From Viola odorata (lineage: Eukaryota; Streptophyta; Magnoliopsida; Malpighiales; Violaceae), in the NCBI GenBank assembly GCA_963691705.1, contig OY829542.1:46063105-46127104 (forward strand): DNA of 64,000 nt, read 5' to 3'. The position numbers and the translations under genes are program-made. Shown here in pieces: positions 36,192 to 46,341 of the stretch (the stretch's first letter is position 1; every line of letters begins with the position of its first letter). The notes under the pieces were generated by a model. That model ran no database searches. It saw nothing but the letters and a program-made list of their open reading frames with translations, and was not told where the DNA came from.

Positions 36192-36521
36192 ATGGAAGCT
36201 AAGAGGGTGAATTTGCAGGCGATGTTTGGTCTTGTGCTTCTAATTATCATCACCACTTTCGTTCAAGCAAAGCCTAAAGAGGATTTCATCGCTATTGAAG
36301 CCATTCGGTCTCTTGCCGAGAGTAACAAACTCAGTTCTAGTGCCATTATTGATATTCTGGAGCACAAGAGAGTGGTCTCAAAAGTTGAGTTAGAAGAGAC
36401 ATTTTCATTCCATAGCGAAGTTGTTGGTGAGTTCTGTCTCGAGACTTGCATGACCATTCCATGCTATTCACGAGCAGGAGGGTGTGGTTGCAACAATAAG
36501 TGGGGTGTTTGCGTCCGGTGA
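36192..36521 (+). CDS. Cyclotide-like cystine-knot peptide precursor, probably linear
   Basis: The intact 109-residue frame has a signal peptide (residues 1-26, ending T-F-V-Q-A), a pro-region (27-78) and a C-terminal cysteine-rich domain. Six cysteines (82, 86, 91, 98, 100, 107) are spaced C-x3-C-x4-C-x6-C-x1-C-x6-C. Loop 1 is L-E-T, with the Glu conserved in cyclotides. Loop 4 is a single residue, and loop 2 ends I-P as in bracelet cyclotides. Cyclotides are secreted plant defence peptides that disrupt membranes. The chain ends two residues after the last Cys, without the Asn or Asp that an asparaginyl endopeptidase joins to the N-terminus. The product is therefore probably linear. Loop 5 is longer than usual. 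A second, broken copy lies inverted at 41285-41665. Another cystine-knot family cannot be excluded without a search. Confidence 0.78.
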   Translation: MEAKRVNLQAMFGLVLLIIITTFVQAKPKEDFIAIEAIRSLAESNKLSSSAIIDILEHKRVVSKVELEETFSFHSEVVGEFCLETCMTIPCYSRAGGCGCNNKWGVCVR

Positions 36522-36524
36522 TAG

Positions 36525-37060
36525 ACAGCATCGCATCAAAAACTGTTTCAACTAATCCGGCGCCCAATTAACACTAATTTGTAAAAAACTAATGGTACTT
36601 TTTATAGAAATAAAAGCATTAATAGGAAGATTTTAGTGTTTAAATAGATTATAGAACAGAATGTTAATATGAGATTTTAATGTTTTAATAACATAGTAGC
36701 TGCTCTCTGTATTTTTTAAACCTATTTAAGTATTTATTCTACATTTTAAGCATAAAGCTCACGATCGATAAAAATCGAAAATCACCACAAAAGTTGAAGG
36801 CAACAAAAAATCGTATGGTACTATCAAGGTGTTCATGCCTCACTTGTTAACACTTGTTAAAACTAAAACAGTGGTATACTGTTGATCTCACCATTCTCAC
36901 CACTCAATTTTTTTTTCTTCTTTTTTCTCCTTATATATTCTACAATTACCGAATGCACATTCTTTTCGCTGCTCAAATAAAATAAGATTGATCATATGCA
37001 ATTCTATCTATTACTCAATCCTATATTTACTTGTTATGTCACACACAAATTAAGAAACGA
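36525..37060. other. Intergenic, no gene seen
   Basis: AT-rich, with a T/C-rich stretch at 36907-36940. Confidence 0.4.
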
Positions 37061-37068
37061 CTAAATAG

Positions 37069-38466
37069 ACCTGCTAAATGGGCGAGTCGTTCGTTGAGTT
37101 AGTCCGAGCATGCACTAATAGGTAAGAGTTTGGACTTTTGAATTTCAGACCCAATTCGTTACAATTAAAGGGTCGCGCCATAACTTTACAATTTTGGCAC
37201 GCTATATATATATATATATATATAGGGTTTTGCTAACCTGCGCACTTCAGGGTAGATTAGCATTGTGCCCATTTTTAAATGGACACTAACTACCCTTAAT
37301 TTTAATAAAAATTAAAACAAATTTAAAGTTCAGAAAAGTAATAAACCAAAAATCTAATAAAAAATAGTCTCTCTCTCTGTCTCGTTTAATTCATCTTCTT
37401 CCTCACTCTCCTGTCGATCCATTTCTCGGTCTTTATTTTTTTCTTTTTCTATTTTTTATCCCACATGTACAACTGTATCCGTTGTTGGAGGAAAAGGACA
37501 GAAATCCAAAAATGTCTTGAATTTGGAAAAAACTCTAAACCACAAAACTAAGTCACCAAATCCCAACTCAATTTATTTGGGTTCTTAGATTGAAAATCAA
37601 GATTTTTCCTGTTTTTTCCTGCTAACGCAATTGCAGGCACTTACACAAGGAGCAACGTTTCCAAAATTCAAATCCAAGAATATAGTACGCTTTTTTGTTT
37701 TGATTCTTATATGATTCTCAGTTACAAACCTGCAATTAACAACAATCATAGCCAAGAGGAGAAGGAGAAGGAGAAAGAAAAGAGACTTCATGAGTTGGTG
37801 CAGTGTCGTGAAAATGGAGGCAAGGAAGAAAGAAAGAGAGATGAGAGTGAGGAAGAAGATGAATTAAAGGAGAGAAAAACTATTTTTTGGTTTATTACTT
37901 TTCTAGCCTTTAAACTTATTTTAATTTTTATTAAACTGTGGGTAGTTAGTTAGTGTCTATTTAAAAATGGGCACAATGCTAACCTACTAGGGGCAGGTTA
38001 ACAAAACCCATATATATATATATATATTCTTACTGCACATAAATTTCAATATATTTTGAATTTTAATAATTAGTTTGGTTCACCGTCAATCTTCTTTTTT
38101 CTGTTTATAGCTAAATTCTATAATTGTCAAATTTTACTAAAATAATAAGATCTGACATGATTCCACGTTATGGAGGGTATAAAATAATATTTTGGATATA
38201 TTGGTAGGAATGTAGTGACAGCAAAACCCCTATATGCCCGTCAGGCGTCAGGTCCTCGTTTAGGGTCCTTGTTCAAAATTCGATTTGGTAAGAAAAAATT
38301 TAACAAGCCTGCTAGGGCTCATGAGCAACCCATTGGGCTTAGAGGGTTGGGTCTGGGTCTGGGACTAGAAAAAATAGGCCCGTGTAAATCCTGACTCGGC
38401 CGAACTTTACAAGGGTCTTAAAATTTTAGGCCTCAACTCGGGCCAGCCCATTTGTTTAGCAGGTTT
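37069..38466. mobile_element. Possible hAT-like element containing a nested MITE
   Basis: ACCTGCTAAATGGGC at 37069 and its imperfect reverse complement at 38447-38466 could be terminal inverted repeats. The sequence just inside the right end is rich in gggcc-type words. No 8-bp duplication was found. Confidence 0.4.
37225..38009. mobile_element. MITE with about 85-bp inverted repeats, nested
   Basis: Left gggttttgctaacctg...agcattgtgcccattt and right (reversed) gggttttgttaacctg...agcattgtgcccattt match over about 85 bp. The element sits in an (AT)n tract, so tatatata borders both sides. Long inverted repeats suggest a MULE-type MITE. The frames at 37597-37953 inside it are not genes. Confidence 0.75.
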
Positions 38467-38469
38467 ACG

Positions 38470-38944
38470 TTTAAGGCAATCATTAATTACCAACAATAAA
38501 CCATTTTCAATGAATATTAAGGCAATAATTAAGGAGAAACTAAGATGATTGGAGGTTAAACTTAAACCGCCAAGATTATTTACTATACATGATTGGTGTA
38601 GTAATTAATAAGGTTTTATTACTTAGGAAGCACAAAGCAACTTTGGTATTATTAATTGCAATTTTTTCTTCAAAATTCAAATGCGACATTTGATATGTGA
38701 CAATCCAAATATATGATAAAGAGTTATTTTTAATATGACGGAGAGAGTAATAGATGGTTGAAAAATAATTTCTTAAATTATTTGAATTAAAAATAAATAT
38801 ATGACACATCAATTCCTGAAGTATGAAAAGAACTACACATGATATCACACAAGGAATTCAAAAATCCTATGTATGGCCTCCTCTTTCAAGTCAGCACAAA
38901 ATTTCTATGACATATTTTCTATTGGATATATACGTGGATTTTAC
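38470..38944. other. Intergenic, no gene seen
   Basis: No signal could be supported. Confidence 0.4.
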
Positions 38945-39035
38945 ACCGTGTATGTTGTGCATAGCAGACTTTGGATTCTTTTAACTATATGCAATGCAAG
39001 TGATTGAATTTTTGTGAATATATATACCAAGGTAG
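38945..39035 (+). repeat. Duplicated upstream segment of the cyclotide-like locus, copy 2
   Basis: gactttggattct, aatgcaagtg and tgtgaatata echo 35560-35640 in the same order. The copy ends where the GGTAGCGTTTGG MITE begins, and no peptide gene follows. Confidence 0.5.
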
Positions 39036-39240
39036 CGTTTGGTTGGCGGAATCAGGAAAGAAAGTGACTCGGGAATTTGAGATTCCGAACTTTATTGCGT
39101 TTGGTTGCAACAAGGAATCACTCTCCCCTGAAATCCAACTTTACTTGACCGCTTTGACTTTCCCAAAAATGGGGGAAAGTGATTCCTTGGCTAAGGGGTG
39201 GAGAGTGATTCCCCCCTACAGGGAAAGTAATTTTTTTTGT
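39032..39240. mobile_element. GGTAGCGTTTGG MITE fragment, copy 1
   Basis: Starts ggtagcgtttggttggcgg and contains ggaatcactctccc and gagagtgatt. These are shared with 41909-42100. The interior and right end are degenerate. Confidence 0.5.
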
Positions 39241-39299
39241 TAAATGACATATTTATCCAAAACTAATTATAAAAAATTAACCCAATAAAGCATCTTATT

Positions 39300-39540
39300 C
39301 TTTTTCTGTTTTCTAAAACTTCACCAAATTATATTAATTACACAAAAATTATAAATAATTACATAAAAATTATAATTATTTATAATTATAAATAAAAATT
39401 ATAAAAATTACATAAAAATTATAATAATTACATAAATACACAAAAATTATAAATAATTACACAAAAATTATAATAATTACATAAAAATTAGAATAATTAC
39501 ATCAAAATAAGAATAATCACATAGAAATTACATAGTAATG
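39300..39540 (+). repeat. AT-rich short repeat array
   Basis: Many imperfect copies of aattacataaaaattata, about 17-20 bp each. Confidence 0.7.
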
Positions 39541-39818
39541 ATGTAAATAATAATAGATAGAAGAAAATATGGTTAGGAACGGGAACAAATCATCCAAGAA
39601 ATCCCTACCATAGACTTGTCTATTGTTGCAATTATATTTTTTTGCATTGTTAGAACAATATGTGTCATACTTTGTTATAATTTTCAAAGACTCTAATACG
39701 AAGGTTATGTCATTTGTCATGGTTTTTAACCTGCAAAAAACCATAGTCATAAAACAAACTCATTTGATATTTTGATTGTTGAAAGATAGACAATTAAATA
39801 GAGTTCCATTACTGAAAT

Positions 39819-40887
39819 TTAGTGAAAACAATCTAGTTGTTCAGGACATAAACCGTCCCAAGAATCAGACATACATATTACAAGAGCTCTTCTAGCGAGA
39901 GCATGAGCTTTTACATTAGCAGTTCTTCTAACATGAACAAAACTGCAGGAAACGAATTGCAACGCAAGATGAGAAATATCAACAACGATCACTCCCAAGG
40001 AGGAGAACAAGGGCGACTCAGAGTTAACAGCATGAATCAACTCCAGACAGTTAGATTGGACCTGAACTCGGCCATATCCACGATCTATGGCAATCTGGAG
40101 GACTCTGCGCACGGCTAAACCTTCGCCCACAACAACGTCCACACGGAAGGAGGCGCACTCGTGGCCAGAGAAAATACATCTTCCATCACTCTCACGAGCA
40201 ATGAAACTCAAACCACTACTGGATGGTCCAATCGCCGCATCAGTATTTAGACAAACGATTCCCGAACCTGGGTGGCACCAGTCAGCCGCAGGGGCCAAAG
40301 ACACCGGACTATTCTCATCCCCATATCTCTCGTTTACGACTCTGTACTCCCCTAGTAACCGAGCGTCACGGAAAAGGATCTCCTGGGGGGTCATAGATGC
40401 CGAGTTGAATACCAAGTGCCTTGAGTTCCAAATAGCCCAAAGAATAGCGATCACCTCTTCAAGAGTTGAAAGAGAAACCCTATTCCTAAGATTACCGAGC
40501 CAATTAACTACCATAGCAGTTGGAGAGAATTGACAGCCAGGCGGGAGGAGTCTCAAATTCCAGAGATTGAGAGTGGCCGGGCAGTGCAACAAAAGATGGT
40601 CGATAAACTCAGTCGACCCTTGGCAAAGCGGGCAGGAGTCATCACAAATAATACCTCTGCTATAAAGGTTCTCCTTCGTCGGGAGACCCTGATGAACCAA
40701 ACGCCAAATAAAGTTTTTACACTTCGGTGGAATTTGTAATTTCCATAGAAATGCCCACCAGAAGCCATCAACAGCCTGGAGCCCAGAATCAGGAGGCTCA
40801 GGCAGAAGAGAGTGATAGCAACTTTTTATAGTGAATTTCGCTGATGCTGAAAAACGCCATATGATTCTATTAGATGGACGAAGAGAC
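39819..40887 (-). pseudogene. LINE (non-LTR retrotransposon) 3' end: zinc-knuckle and RNase H domain
   Basis: A minus-strand frame open from about 40887 to the stop at 39819 holds the end of a plant LINE pol. It has the F-I-W-R-L-V-H-Q-G-L-P-T region, a zinc-binding C-P-L-C...H-x4-C segment of the zf-RVT type, then an RNase H-like domain with Asp (C-L-N-T-D-A-A) and Glu. The usual E-S-D-C motif reads Q-S-N-C, so a catalytic Asp is lost. The reverse transcriptase is missing upstream, as expected of 5'-truncated LINE insertions. A stand-alone host RNase H-like gene is less likely. Confidence 0.75.
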
Positions 40888-40889
40888 TA

Positions 40890-41280
40890 ACCGGCATAGC
40901 CAAAATTGCATCACATTCAGCGTGAATAAATTGCTAATTGACAACGCTGAAAGTTAAGAGATTTAAAAGTGCATAGAAAGTTGACAAATTAATGACAAAA
41001 TATACATATATATATATAAAGTAAAAAAAACAACTTTGGGCGCTAGCCAACCCTTTGTCTCCGCCACTGATATAAAATACACAACATCAATTATTTATAA
41101 AGCTTGAAAGCCAACACTATTATATATAGTTCGATTCTTATTATCTACGAGCAAGTAAAAGTAGAAAGAAGAAACCCAAACTACTAAAAGTTAAAGAACC
41201 ATAATCTTGCCCTCATTTATTGGTTTCTTTTGGCACCCGATGATGCACCATGATTGACCATATTATTTTCCACATGCAAT
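40890..41280. other. Intergenic, no gene seen
   Basis: AT-rich, with a TA run near 41008-41020. Confidence 0.4.
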
Positions 41281-41284
41281 ATTA

Positions 41285-41665
41285 TTATGGGTGGTGATAG
41301 GTGTCAAACGGGCTCTTGTAACATAGTCCATTCTTACTACTGCAGAAACACGAGTTATGGCAATCGATAAAGAGGCATGTTTCCCAACAGAACCCGTAAA
41401 GTAAACCTTTGAACTTCCTATGGGAATGGGATAATCTCTCTTCTAATTCGATTCTTGAAACCACTCTCTTGTGCTGTAAAACACCACCATTAATGGCACT
41501 AACACCATCGAGTTCATTGCTAGCTGCAAGAACCCGAATCGCATCGATAGTGATGAAATCTTCTTTGGGATTCGCGCCTTAGTAGTAGTATTAACTATCG
41601 CATGCGCAAAGAGTCATAAACATGATCACCTGGAATTTCCAGTAAGAGCTCGTAGTGATTTCCAT
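41285..41665 (-). pseudogene. Second cyclotide-like precursor, inverted copy with broken signal peptide
   Basis: A 127-codon frame from the ATG at 41665 to the stop at 41285 lines up with the gene at 36192-36521: M-E start, a C-terminal pro-region with P-K-E-D-F-I and Q-H-K-R-V-V-S, then a cysteine-rich domain. Cysteines are spaced C-x3-C-x4-C-x3-C-x1-C-x6-C with W-E-T in loop 1, followed by an 11-residue tail. Two TAA codons interrupt the signal-peptide region near 41604-41626. One small indel before and one after that region would explain them. The secreted product therefore cannot be made as it stands. The mature domain stays open and has diverged mainly in loops 3 and 5. Confidence 0.7.
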
Positions 41666-41905
41666 TGCTGACAGCGATCGGTGTAGATCGATTCCGAATT
41701 TTTTATTTTTTTTAGTGTGTGTACTTTTGTACTCCTTTCTTCACAACTCGTCAATTTATAGCATTGATGCTACCAGAAATAGTTAGCCTGTATAATTCTT
41801 CCTACGTTGAAAGCAATGAATTCTTATAAGAAATTTATTACTTGGACGGGAATCGATAATGCAGCAAACGGTAATTTTATGCCAAGATTTGTCTACCTAC
41901 ATTTG
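41666..41905 (-). promoter_or_regulatory. Upstream region of the broken cyclotide-like copy, homologous to copy 1
   Basis: On the minus strand, taggtagacaaatcttgg followed by cattat-gatt--cgtc matches 35653-35705. A TATAAATT with gagttgtgaa follows near 41756, similar to the leader of the intact gene near 36097-36120. Confidence 0.5.
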
Positions 41906-41908
41906 GGT

Positions 41909-42100
41909 AGCGTTTGGTTCACGGAATGCTACTTTCCTTCTTGGAATCACTCTCCCAGGAGAGTGATACCGGGGAGAATGATTGAGAAGAATGTCAATTT
42001 TTTGTGTTTGGTTGAGATTTAAGATTCTCGAGAAAGTAACATTATTGTGTTTGTTTTGTACTTGGGAATCCTCGAGGAAAGTAAAAAAAATGACTATTTT
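41909..42100. mobile_element. GGTAGCGTTTGG MITE fragment, copy 2
   Basis: Starts gggtagcgtttggttcacgg and includes ggaatcactctcccagg and gtgtttggttgag. Related to 39032-39240. Confidence 0.5.
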
Positions 42101-42107
42101 ATACCAA

Positions 42108-42345
42108 CTGATACGATCCTGGGTCACCCGAGGCTCGTAGCACGTTGATCTAGTTCTAGGATTGAATTTCGATGCGGAATAAATAAACTCAGTCTTGACT
42201 GTTCGACCCTGTTAACAACCTGTGTTAACCAACCCTAACAAATCAAGTGAGGATCTTAATTCGAATCTCTAACCCTGAACTCACACCTGGGAGAACCAAC
42301 CTAGAGTAAACGAACTAATGGGATGAACTTTCGGGTTTTACTTGC
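42108..42345. other. Unassigned LTR-like segment
   Basis: Begins TGATACGATCCTGGGTCACC, a plausible LTR start, and runs into the truncated Athila LTR. No partner is seen in the window. Confidence 0.3.
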
Positions 42346-42424
42346 AACAAGGGTATGTTAGCAGAATCATGCCTTAAATCAACAAGATAATAGAAGGGAA
42401 ATCATGCATAAAAATACGCTATCA
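42346..42424 (-). repeat. Truncated 3' LTR of the Athila element
   Basis: Matches 47963-48044: aacaagggtat, agaatcatgccttaaatc and catgcataaaaatacgct. It ends ATCA. Confidence 0.8.
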
Positions 42425-43280
42425 AATAATCCCCACACTGCCCAATGCTCGCCCTTGAGCATTCACAAAATTTAAAACTAACCCCAAAACAGAACTAGCA
42501 TACTTGACCATAGCACAGAGAATAAGCATGTTACTCAGTCAGTCGGGACCTTGAATAAAAACAGACTCTACCTAGATGAACACCTACATCAGATCAGATG
42601 GATAACGACCCTTAAGAAAAGACTTTTCCACATCAGCCTATTCACCAGCAGTCCTCACATGGATAAGTGTTTACCCTCACACTCGAAAACAAGGCTAGGT
42701 GTTTAAACACTCAAGTATGCAGAAAACACAGCACAAAACCAAGTTTGCATATCAATCCGAGTACATTAGACACATGCATACGCAATTCAGCAATCAAAAG
42801 ACTCCGCATCGGGGGCAAGAAGGAAAAGCAAGGAAAATAAATGATAAGAGGAAATAGAAAAAGTGGAGAAGAGGGAGAGAAAGGAAGTGAAATGAGGAGA
42901 TGGTGAAACCAACTCAAACCTGGAACGCTCCATTGGCAGGAAAAAAATTCGAAATGGTGAGACAATGTTGCTGAGGGCGAAAGCTAGACTAGATTTTCCC
43001 TCTTCGATGGGGATCTTTGTCTACTTCGTTCGGGGCCTTGAACGGATGGGGGAAAATTTGATTTATCTCGGTTTTGGGTTCCACGTGGTGCGCTAGGAGA
43101 GGACGGGAAGTTCCTGAGAAAGCTGACACCCAACACCTGCACAAATCAAAGAAAAATGTGAGTTACTTTTTTTTTTGAATTTTAAAAGAGAGGGAAAGAA
43201 GGCAAAACAAAAGGAATTAATGGGGTTTAAAAAATGAGGGGACAAGAGAATTAAATGGGGAAAAAGGAGACAAAAGATAA
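42425..43280 (-). other. 3' non-coding region and purine-rich tract of the Athila element
   Basis: The minus strand reads GGCAGTGTGGGGATTATT directly before the LTR start TGATAGCG, a typical Athila layout. The rest is non-coding. Confidence 0.55.
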
Positions 43281-43281
43281 T

Positions 43282-43575
43282 TAAAACTACCATAGGGAGC
43301 ATAAAAAAGGAATTGATGAGGGGATAGAAGAAAGAGACAAAGATAATTAAAACAACCCTAGGGAACATAAAAAAAGAATTGATGAGGGGAGAGAAGAAAG
43401 AGATAAAGATAATTAAAACTGTCATGGGGAACATAAAAAGAGAATTGATGAGGGGAGAGAAGAAAGAGATAAAGATAATTAAAACTATCCTAGGGAACAT
43501 AAAAAAAAGAATTGATGAGGGGAGAGAAGAAAGAGACAAAGATAATTAAAACTACCCTAGGGAACATAAAAAGTA
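43282..43575 (-). repeat. Tandem repeat array of about 64 bp, four to five copies
   Basis: Units near 43282, 43346, 43410, 43474 and 43539 share attaaaact, agggaacataaaa, gaattgatgagggg and gaagaaagaga. The minus-strand frame here is a by-product of the repeats. Confidence 0.9.
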
Positions 43576-43721
43576 CTCATAAAGAATAATAAAAAGCTGA
43601 ATTGACTTGGAATTTGAAAAATTAAAAAGGAAAGGAAGAAGAAGGGTCAGAAAACGTGGGATTTCCCTACACTTGGCCTTGATTATAGTCGGGGCCTCAA
43701 CTTTGGCTAAGCTGATTAGGC

Positions 43722-44957
43722 CTAGTTAGGTGGGCCGGGCATGAGGGGATAGGAACCTCCGTGGAATAGCTCCAATCTGTGGTCTTGTACTTTGAAAGTG
43801 CGGCTTGTGCCTATACTTTGAATCATAACTATGCCATGATCATACACCTTCTTGACAAGGTAAAGGCCAGTCCATCGAGGCTTCAACTTTCTGCAAAAGA
43901 GCCTAAGCCGAGATTTGTAGAGTAAAACATGTTGTCCAGTAGCAAAGGTCTTAGGAGAGAGAAACTTATCATGATAAACATTCATTTTGGTCACGTCTTG
44001 GGCAGACCGTGGAGTTGGGTTAGCATTGGGCATCTTGCCCTCGCTGGTCGAGGGCTCGACACTGGCTGTAGTGTGGGCTGGAAGGTTCGGGGCCTCGACT
44101 TCCATTACAATGAGCATAGTGCGATCAATGGAAAAAGGAGAAATAACAGGAGTATAAGGGGTAACAGAATGCTTCTCGAGAGCAGTGGCGACTTCGTGCA
44201 ACTTAGGTGGAGTTGGGACCTCGAGCGTCAAGGCCACGATATCCAGCGTAGTGGGTGGAATACTTCTGTCTAGGGCAAGCTGCAGACAATCATCGGGGGC
44301 AAGTTCACAAACATTAGCAACAACAGGGTCAACAATATCAATAAATTTTACGCTAGAAAGCTCGATGGGGTGTCTCATATCATCAACCATATTGAACTTG
44401 ATGGTCTCGCCGCCGAACTCAAGAGTAATGGAGGCTTCATGGACGTCGATCTTGGCTCTTGTGGTCCTAAGAAATGGTCTGCCTAGGAGCATGTCCGAGG
44501 CCTTGACAGATTGGTCATCCCCCATGTCAAGAACATAGAAGTCAGCTGGGTATATGAAATCTCCAACTTGCACCAGAACATCCTCAATAACACCCTCGGG
44601 GTGGATGATGGATTTGTCAGCTAGCTGGATTGTAGTCCCGGTGGGCTTCAAGGGCCCGAGTCCTAGACTGTTGTAGATAGTCAAGGGCATGACATTGATA
44701 CCTGCACCAGAATCACACATAGCTCTACCAATATTAGTAGTACCAATTTTACATAGGATGGAGAACATGCCTTTATCCTTGCACTTTGGTGGTAGCTTTC
44801 GCTGGATCGCGGCCGAGATGTTCCCACCTACACAAATCTTGTTCACACCTATCATATTACATTTGTTAGCACACCAATGTTTTAAAAATTTAGCATACCG
44901 AGGAACATTTTTGATAGCCTGCAACAAAGGGATGTTAACATGCACTTTAGTAAACAT
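43722..44957 (-). CDS. Athila protease fused in frame to integrase C-terminus by internal deletion
   Basis: The open frame of 411 residues starts in the end of gag (F-T-K-V-H-V-N-I-P-L). It passes through an Athila-type aspartic protease (C-D-S-G-A-G-I-N-V-M-P-L) with its L-L-G-R-P-F-L motif. A low-complexity Pro/Thr/Ser-rich stretch follows (about 44010-44280). It then enters the integrase C-terminal region (Q-H-V-L-L-Y-K-S-R-L-R-L-F and L-K-P-R-W-T-G). Reverse transcriptase, RNase H and the catalytic integrase core, usually over 1000 residues, are absent, yet the frame is open throughout. A functional product is not shown. Elements like this can be moved by proteins of intact relatives. Confidence 0.8.
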   Translation of the reverse strand: MFTKVHVNIPLLQAIKNVPRYAKFLKHWCANKCNMIGVNKICVGGNISAAIQRKLPPKCKDKGMFSILCKIGTTNIGRAMCDSGAGINVMPLTIYNSLGLGPLKPTGTTIQLADKSIIHPEGVIEDVLVQVGDFIYPADFYVLDMGDDQSVKASDMLLGRPFLRTTRAKIDVHEASITLEFGGETIKFNMVDDMRHPIELSSVKFIDIVDPVVANVCELAPDDCLQLALDRSIPPTTLDIVALTLEVPTPPKLHEVATALEKHSVTPYTPVISPFSIDRTMLIVMEVEAPNLPAHTTASVEPSTSEGKMPNANPTPRSAQDVTKMNVYHDKFLSPKTFATGQHVLLYKSRLRLFCRKLKPRWTGLYLVKKVYDHGIVMIQSIGTSRTFKVQDHRLELFHGGSYPLMPGPPN

Positions 44958-44989
44958 ATCAAAAATCTCACGATCCTGCCCATTCTTCG

Positions 44990-46280
44990 GGGCTTGACTA
45001 GCCGTTGAGGGAACGGGGGCTCGAGTATCTTGTTAATATACTCTTGAGTGAACTCTGGTGGCTTGTCATCCTTCTTTAGGGAGCCCTTGGGAGAGTGGGT
45101 ACTATCCTCCATCACTTCTGGAATTTTGGGTTCTTTTTTCTTGGTCGAGGGTTCGACAGTATTCGAGGGCTCGAAAGTGTTCGAGGGCTTGACAACAGTT
45201 GAAGGGTCGAGACCTGGAAGGGAAGATTCAATCGGCTCATTGTCGAGGCCTGGATGTTCGCGAGGAGGCAAAGGATGGCCACTGCGAAGGGTCATAGCAC
45301 AGACTTTGTGTATTGGATTGACCTCAGTTTGCCAGGAATTCTCCCTCTAGTTTTTAGTTCTTTCATCTCGGCCATCACGATGCTTATTTGTTTGTCAAGA
45401 TCTGCGATTTTTTTCTTATCATTGGCGGTTTCATCATTCGGGGCCCCGAAAAAAGTCTGATCTTGAGGGGGCTGATATTGGTACTGGTTGTTGTGATACG
45501 CAGGCCAAGGCATGAAGTTCTTCATGTTGAAGGGAGGAGGGTGATTTCCATAGGGGTTCTGTTGCTGTTGTTGGGGTCCCGAATGATGAGAGTTATTCTA
45601 TCCGTAATTAGGTTGTTTCCATCCTTGGTCGTTGTTCTGGCCATATGGGGCATTGAATCCTCCCACGGCATTGACATGCATCTCTTTGGGGATGAATGGA
45701 TAGGAGTCCGTGGGGTAATCTGATAGTTGACAGAATTGACAGGCCTTGACTTGGACTCGGGGTCCCGAAACCATATTCTGAAGCATAACGGTGATGGCTG
45801 CTAATTGGTTTTCCATGGCCGCTGAGTGGGCATCCTGATTGCTGGTGGAAGTGTTGAGAGGGAGNNNNNNNNNNNNNNNNNNNNNNNNNNNNNNNNNNNN
45901 NNNNNNNNNNNNNNNNNNNNNNNNNNNNNNNNNNNNNNNNNNNNNNNNNNNNNNNNNNNNNNNNNNNNNNNNNNNNNNNNNNNNNNNNNNNNNNNNNNNN
46001 NNNNNNNNNNNNNNNNNNNNNNNNNNNNNNNNNNNNNNNNNNNNNNNNNNNNNNNNNNNNNNNNGTGAAATATCATTCCCTTCAGGGCCATGATCATCCA
46101 TGTCGGGTTCTTCTGGGTGGACAGGTGGTATGTAGTCGGGGTCTGGATTATTGTCTAGAGCGAAAAGGCGTTCGAGGTCCCGAACACAAGGATTGGAAGA
46201 TCCTTGTGCTAGTCATCGAAGGCCTCTTTCCGTCCTAGTGAGCTCATGATCAAGAGGTAGTAGGTCAGGTGCAGATCTCC
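44990..46280 (-). pseudogene. Athila gag, broken, containing an assembly gap
   Basis: Read downward from about 46280, the frame includes R-D-L-E-R-L-F-A-L-D-N-N-P-D, then the gap, a damaged zinc motif (C-x2-C then Tyr and Ser where His and Cys are expected) near 45725, a Gln/Pro/Asn-rich part and T-L-R-S-G near 45290. Breaks are a TGA at 46213-46215, a TAG at 45598-45600, a one-base loss near 45343 and one near 44995-45005. Gag would form the particle core. Confidence 0.8.
45865..46064. other. Assembly gap, 200 N
   Basis: Exactly 200 undetermined bases lie within gag. The round number suggests a placeholder and the true length is unknown. Confidence 0.98.
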
Positions 46281-46320
46281 TGGTTATACAAACAAGAGAA
46301 ATAAATCAATCCTGAAACAA

Positions 46321-46338
46321 TCCCCAGCAACGACACCA
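46321..46338 (-). other. Primer-binding site of the Athila element
   Basis: The minus strand reads TGGTGTCGTTGCTGGGGA, close to the tRNA-Asp site TGGCGCCGTTGCCGGGGA usual in Athila. It lies three bases from the LTR. Confidence 0.8.
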
Positions 46339-46341
46339 ATT

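Noticed and set aside
37597..37953. Open frames on both strands
   Set aside because: They lie in low-complexity sequence inside the nested MITE.
39903..40739. Plus-strand frames of up to 148 codons
   Set aside because: They are antisense shadows of the LINE RNase H region.
43093..43539. Minus-strand hydrophobic frame of 148 codons that looks like a repeated membrane protein
   Set aside because: The repeats come from the 64-bp tandem array, whose unit length happens to keep the frame open in part.
43929..45723. Plus-strand frames across the Athila coding region
   Set aside because: They are antisense to gag and protease, with no domain.
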